31,882 nucleotides of DNA from CAZOIA01 sp964579675 (GTDB lineage Bacteria > Planctomycetota > Phycisphaerae > UBA1845 > PWPN01). Location of the stretch: NCBI GenBank assembly GCA_964579675.1, contig CAZOIA010000042.1, forward strand, positions 1-31,882, given 5' to 3'. The stretch's first letter is position 1. Each line of letters starts with the position of its first letter. Below are positions 31,637-31,882 of this stretch, one piece after another. Made by a program: the position numbers and the translations under genes. A model generated the notes under the pieces. The model was not told the origin of the DNA and made no database searches. It was given only the letters and a program-made list of their open reading frames with translations.

Positions 31637-31882
31637 GGCCGTCGTTCCGTTCGGCTAAGGCGTCCGACTCCGTTTTCTTTACCGGATCGTCAGGGCAAAT
31701 GCCAGCATGACAGCCCCCTCGGGCGCAAACGCAGACGGGGAGGCGCGGGCCTCGTACGTGTTTACCGTGGGCAACGGCTCCGAGCGGGGCTCTGCGAGCC
31801 CGGTGCGCCTTCGCGGCGTGAAGTCTACCCGTCCGAGGAAACACCGGCCTCACAGAGGCCGGCTCTGATCGTGTCGGAACCG
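31637..31882. other. upstream region of gatB, repeat-containing, no gene
   Basis: 246 bases to the window edge. The gatB promoter should lie here but I see no clear consensus boxes. The right half contains the second copy of the double-hairpin element. Confidence 0.5.
31789..31863. repeat. double-hairpin element, copy 2
   Basis: gctctgcgagcccggtg at 31789-31805 (extended stem GGGCTC-tgc-GAGCCC from 31787), then 36 bases including CGCC-ttcgc-GGCG, then caccggcctcacagaggccg at 31842-31861 (stem CCGGCCTC-aca-GAGGCCGG to 31863). Same order and nearly the same spacing as copy 1. Confidence 0.75.

Overview
The window (high G+C, no rRNA or tRNA seen) looks like chromosome from a Gram-negative bacterium, most likely a Planctomycetota member, possibly Phycisphaerae-like. 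This rests on gene content (a secreted NPCBM protein, a DUF2961/GH172-type protein, a GH39-like glycosidase with a CBM9-like tail, DUF434), on a LolC/LolD-type transporter that implies an outer membrane, and on many short dispersed palindromic repeats. The assignment is inference, not an alignment result. MurE carries the DNPR motif of the meso-diaminopimelate-adding type, and MurE, MurF, MraY, FtsI and FtsW all look intact, so a peptidoglycan wall is likely.

Layout. 1-2695 (+): a tight run of a DUF2961 C-terminus (cut by the window edge), an M48 protease and a PhoD-like phosphatase. 2696-6405 (-): a GH39-like glycosidase translationally coupled to a zinc alcohol dehydrogenase. 6872-8206 (+): a YbhB/PEBP lipoprotein and a DUF434 protein. 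8252-19903 (-): a reduced division and cell wall (dcw) cluster, transcribed as mraZ, a 0.6-0.7 kb spacer, rsmH, a two-LysM membrane protein, ftsL-like, ftsI, murE, murF, mraY, ftsW. murD, murG, murC, ftsQ, ftsA and ftsZ are absent here. 20594-21097 (-): a cupin. 21496-28132 onward (+): an NPCBM protein, lysS, a LolC/E-type permease, its ATPase, a branched-chain aminotransferase and an M42 aminopeptidase. 29184-31636 (-): a HAD hydrolase and gatB.

The most unusual content is the repeats. At least five kinds occur: (i) a GA-rich repeat read in frame inside murE, murF and the lysS C-terminus; (ii) a small imperfect palindrome (core CGCTCCCC-NNN-GGGTCGCG) as two in-frame copies in murE, a 4 x 39 bp array between ftsI and murE, and a 4 x 50 bp array abutting a predicted promoter; (iii) a 3 x 39 bp hairpin array upstream of the permease; (iv) a REPIN-like long inverted repeat; (v) a double-hairpin element present twice, 11.6 kb apart. 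Short A+T-richer tandem repeats also provide the stop codons of murE and ftsI. The region upstream of mraZ has three TGG boxes at exact 10 bp spacing, which fits MraZ autoregulation.
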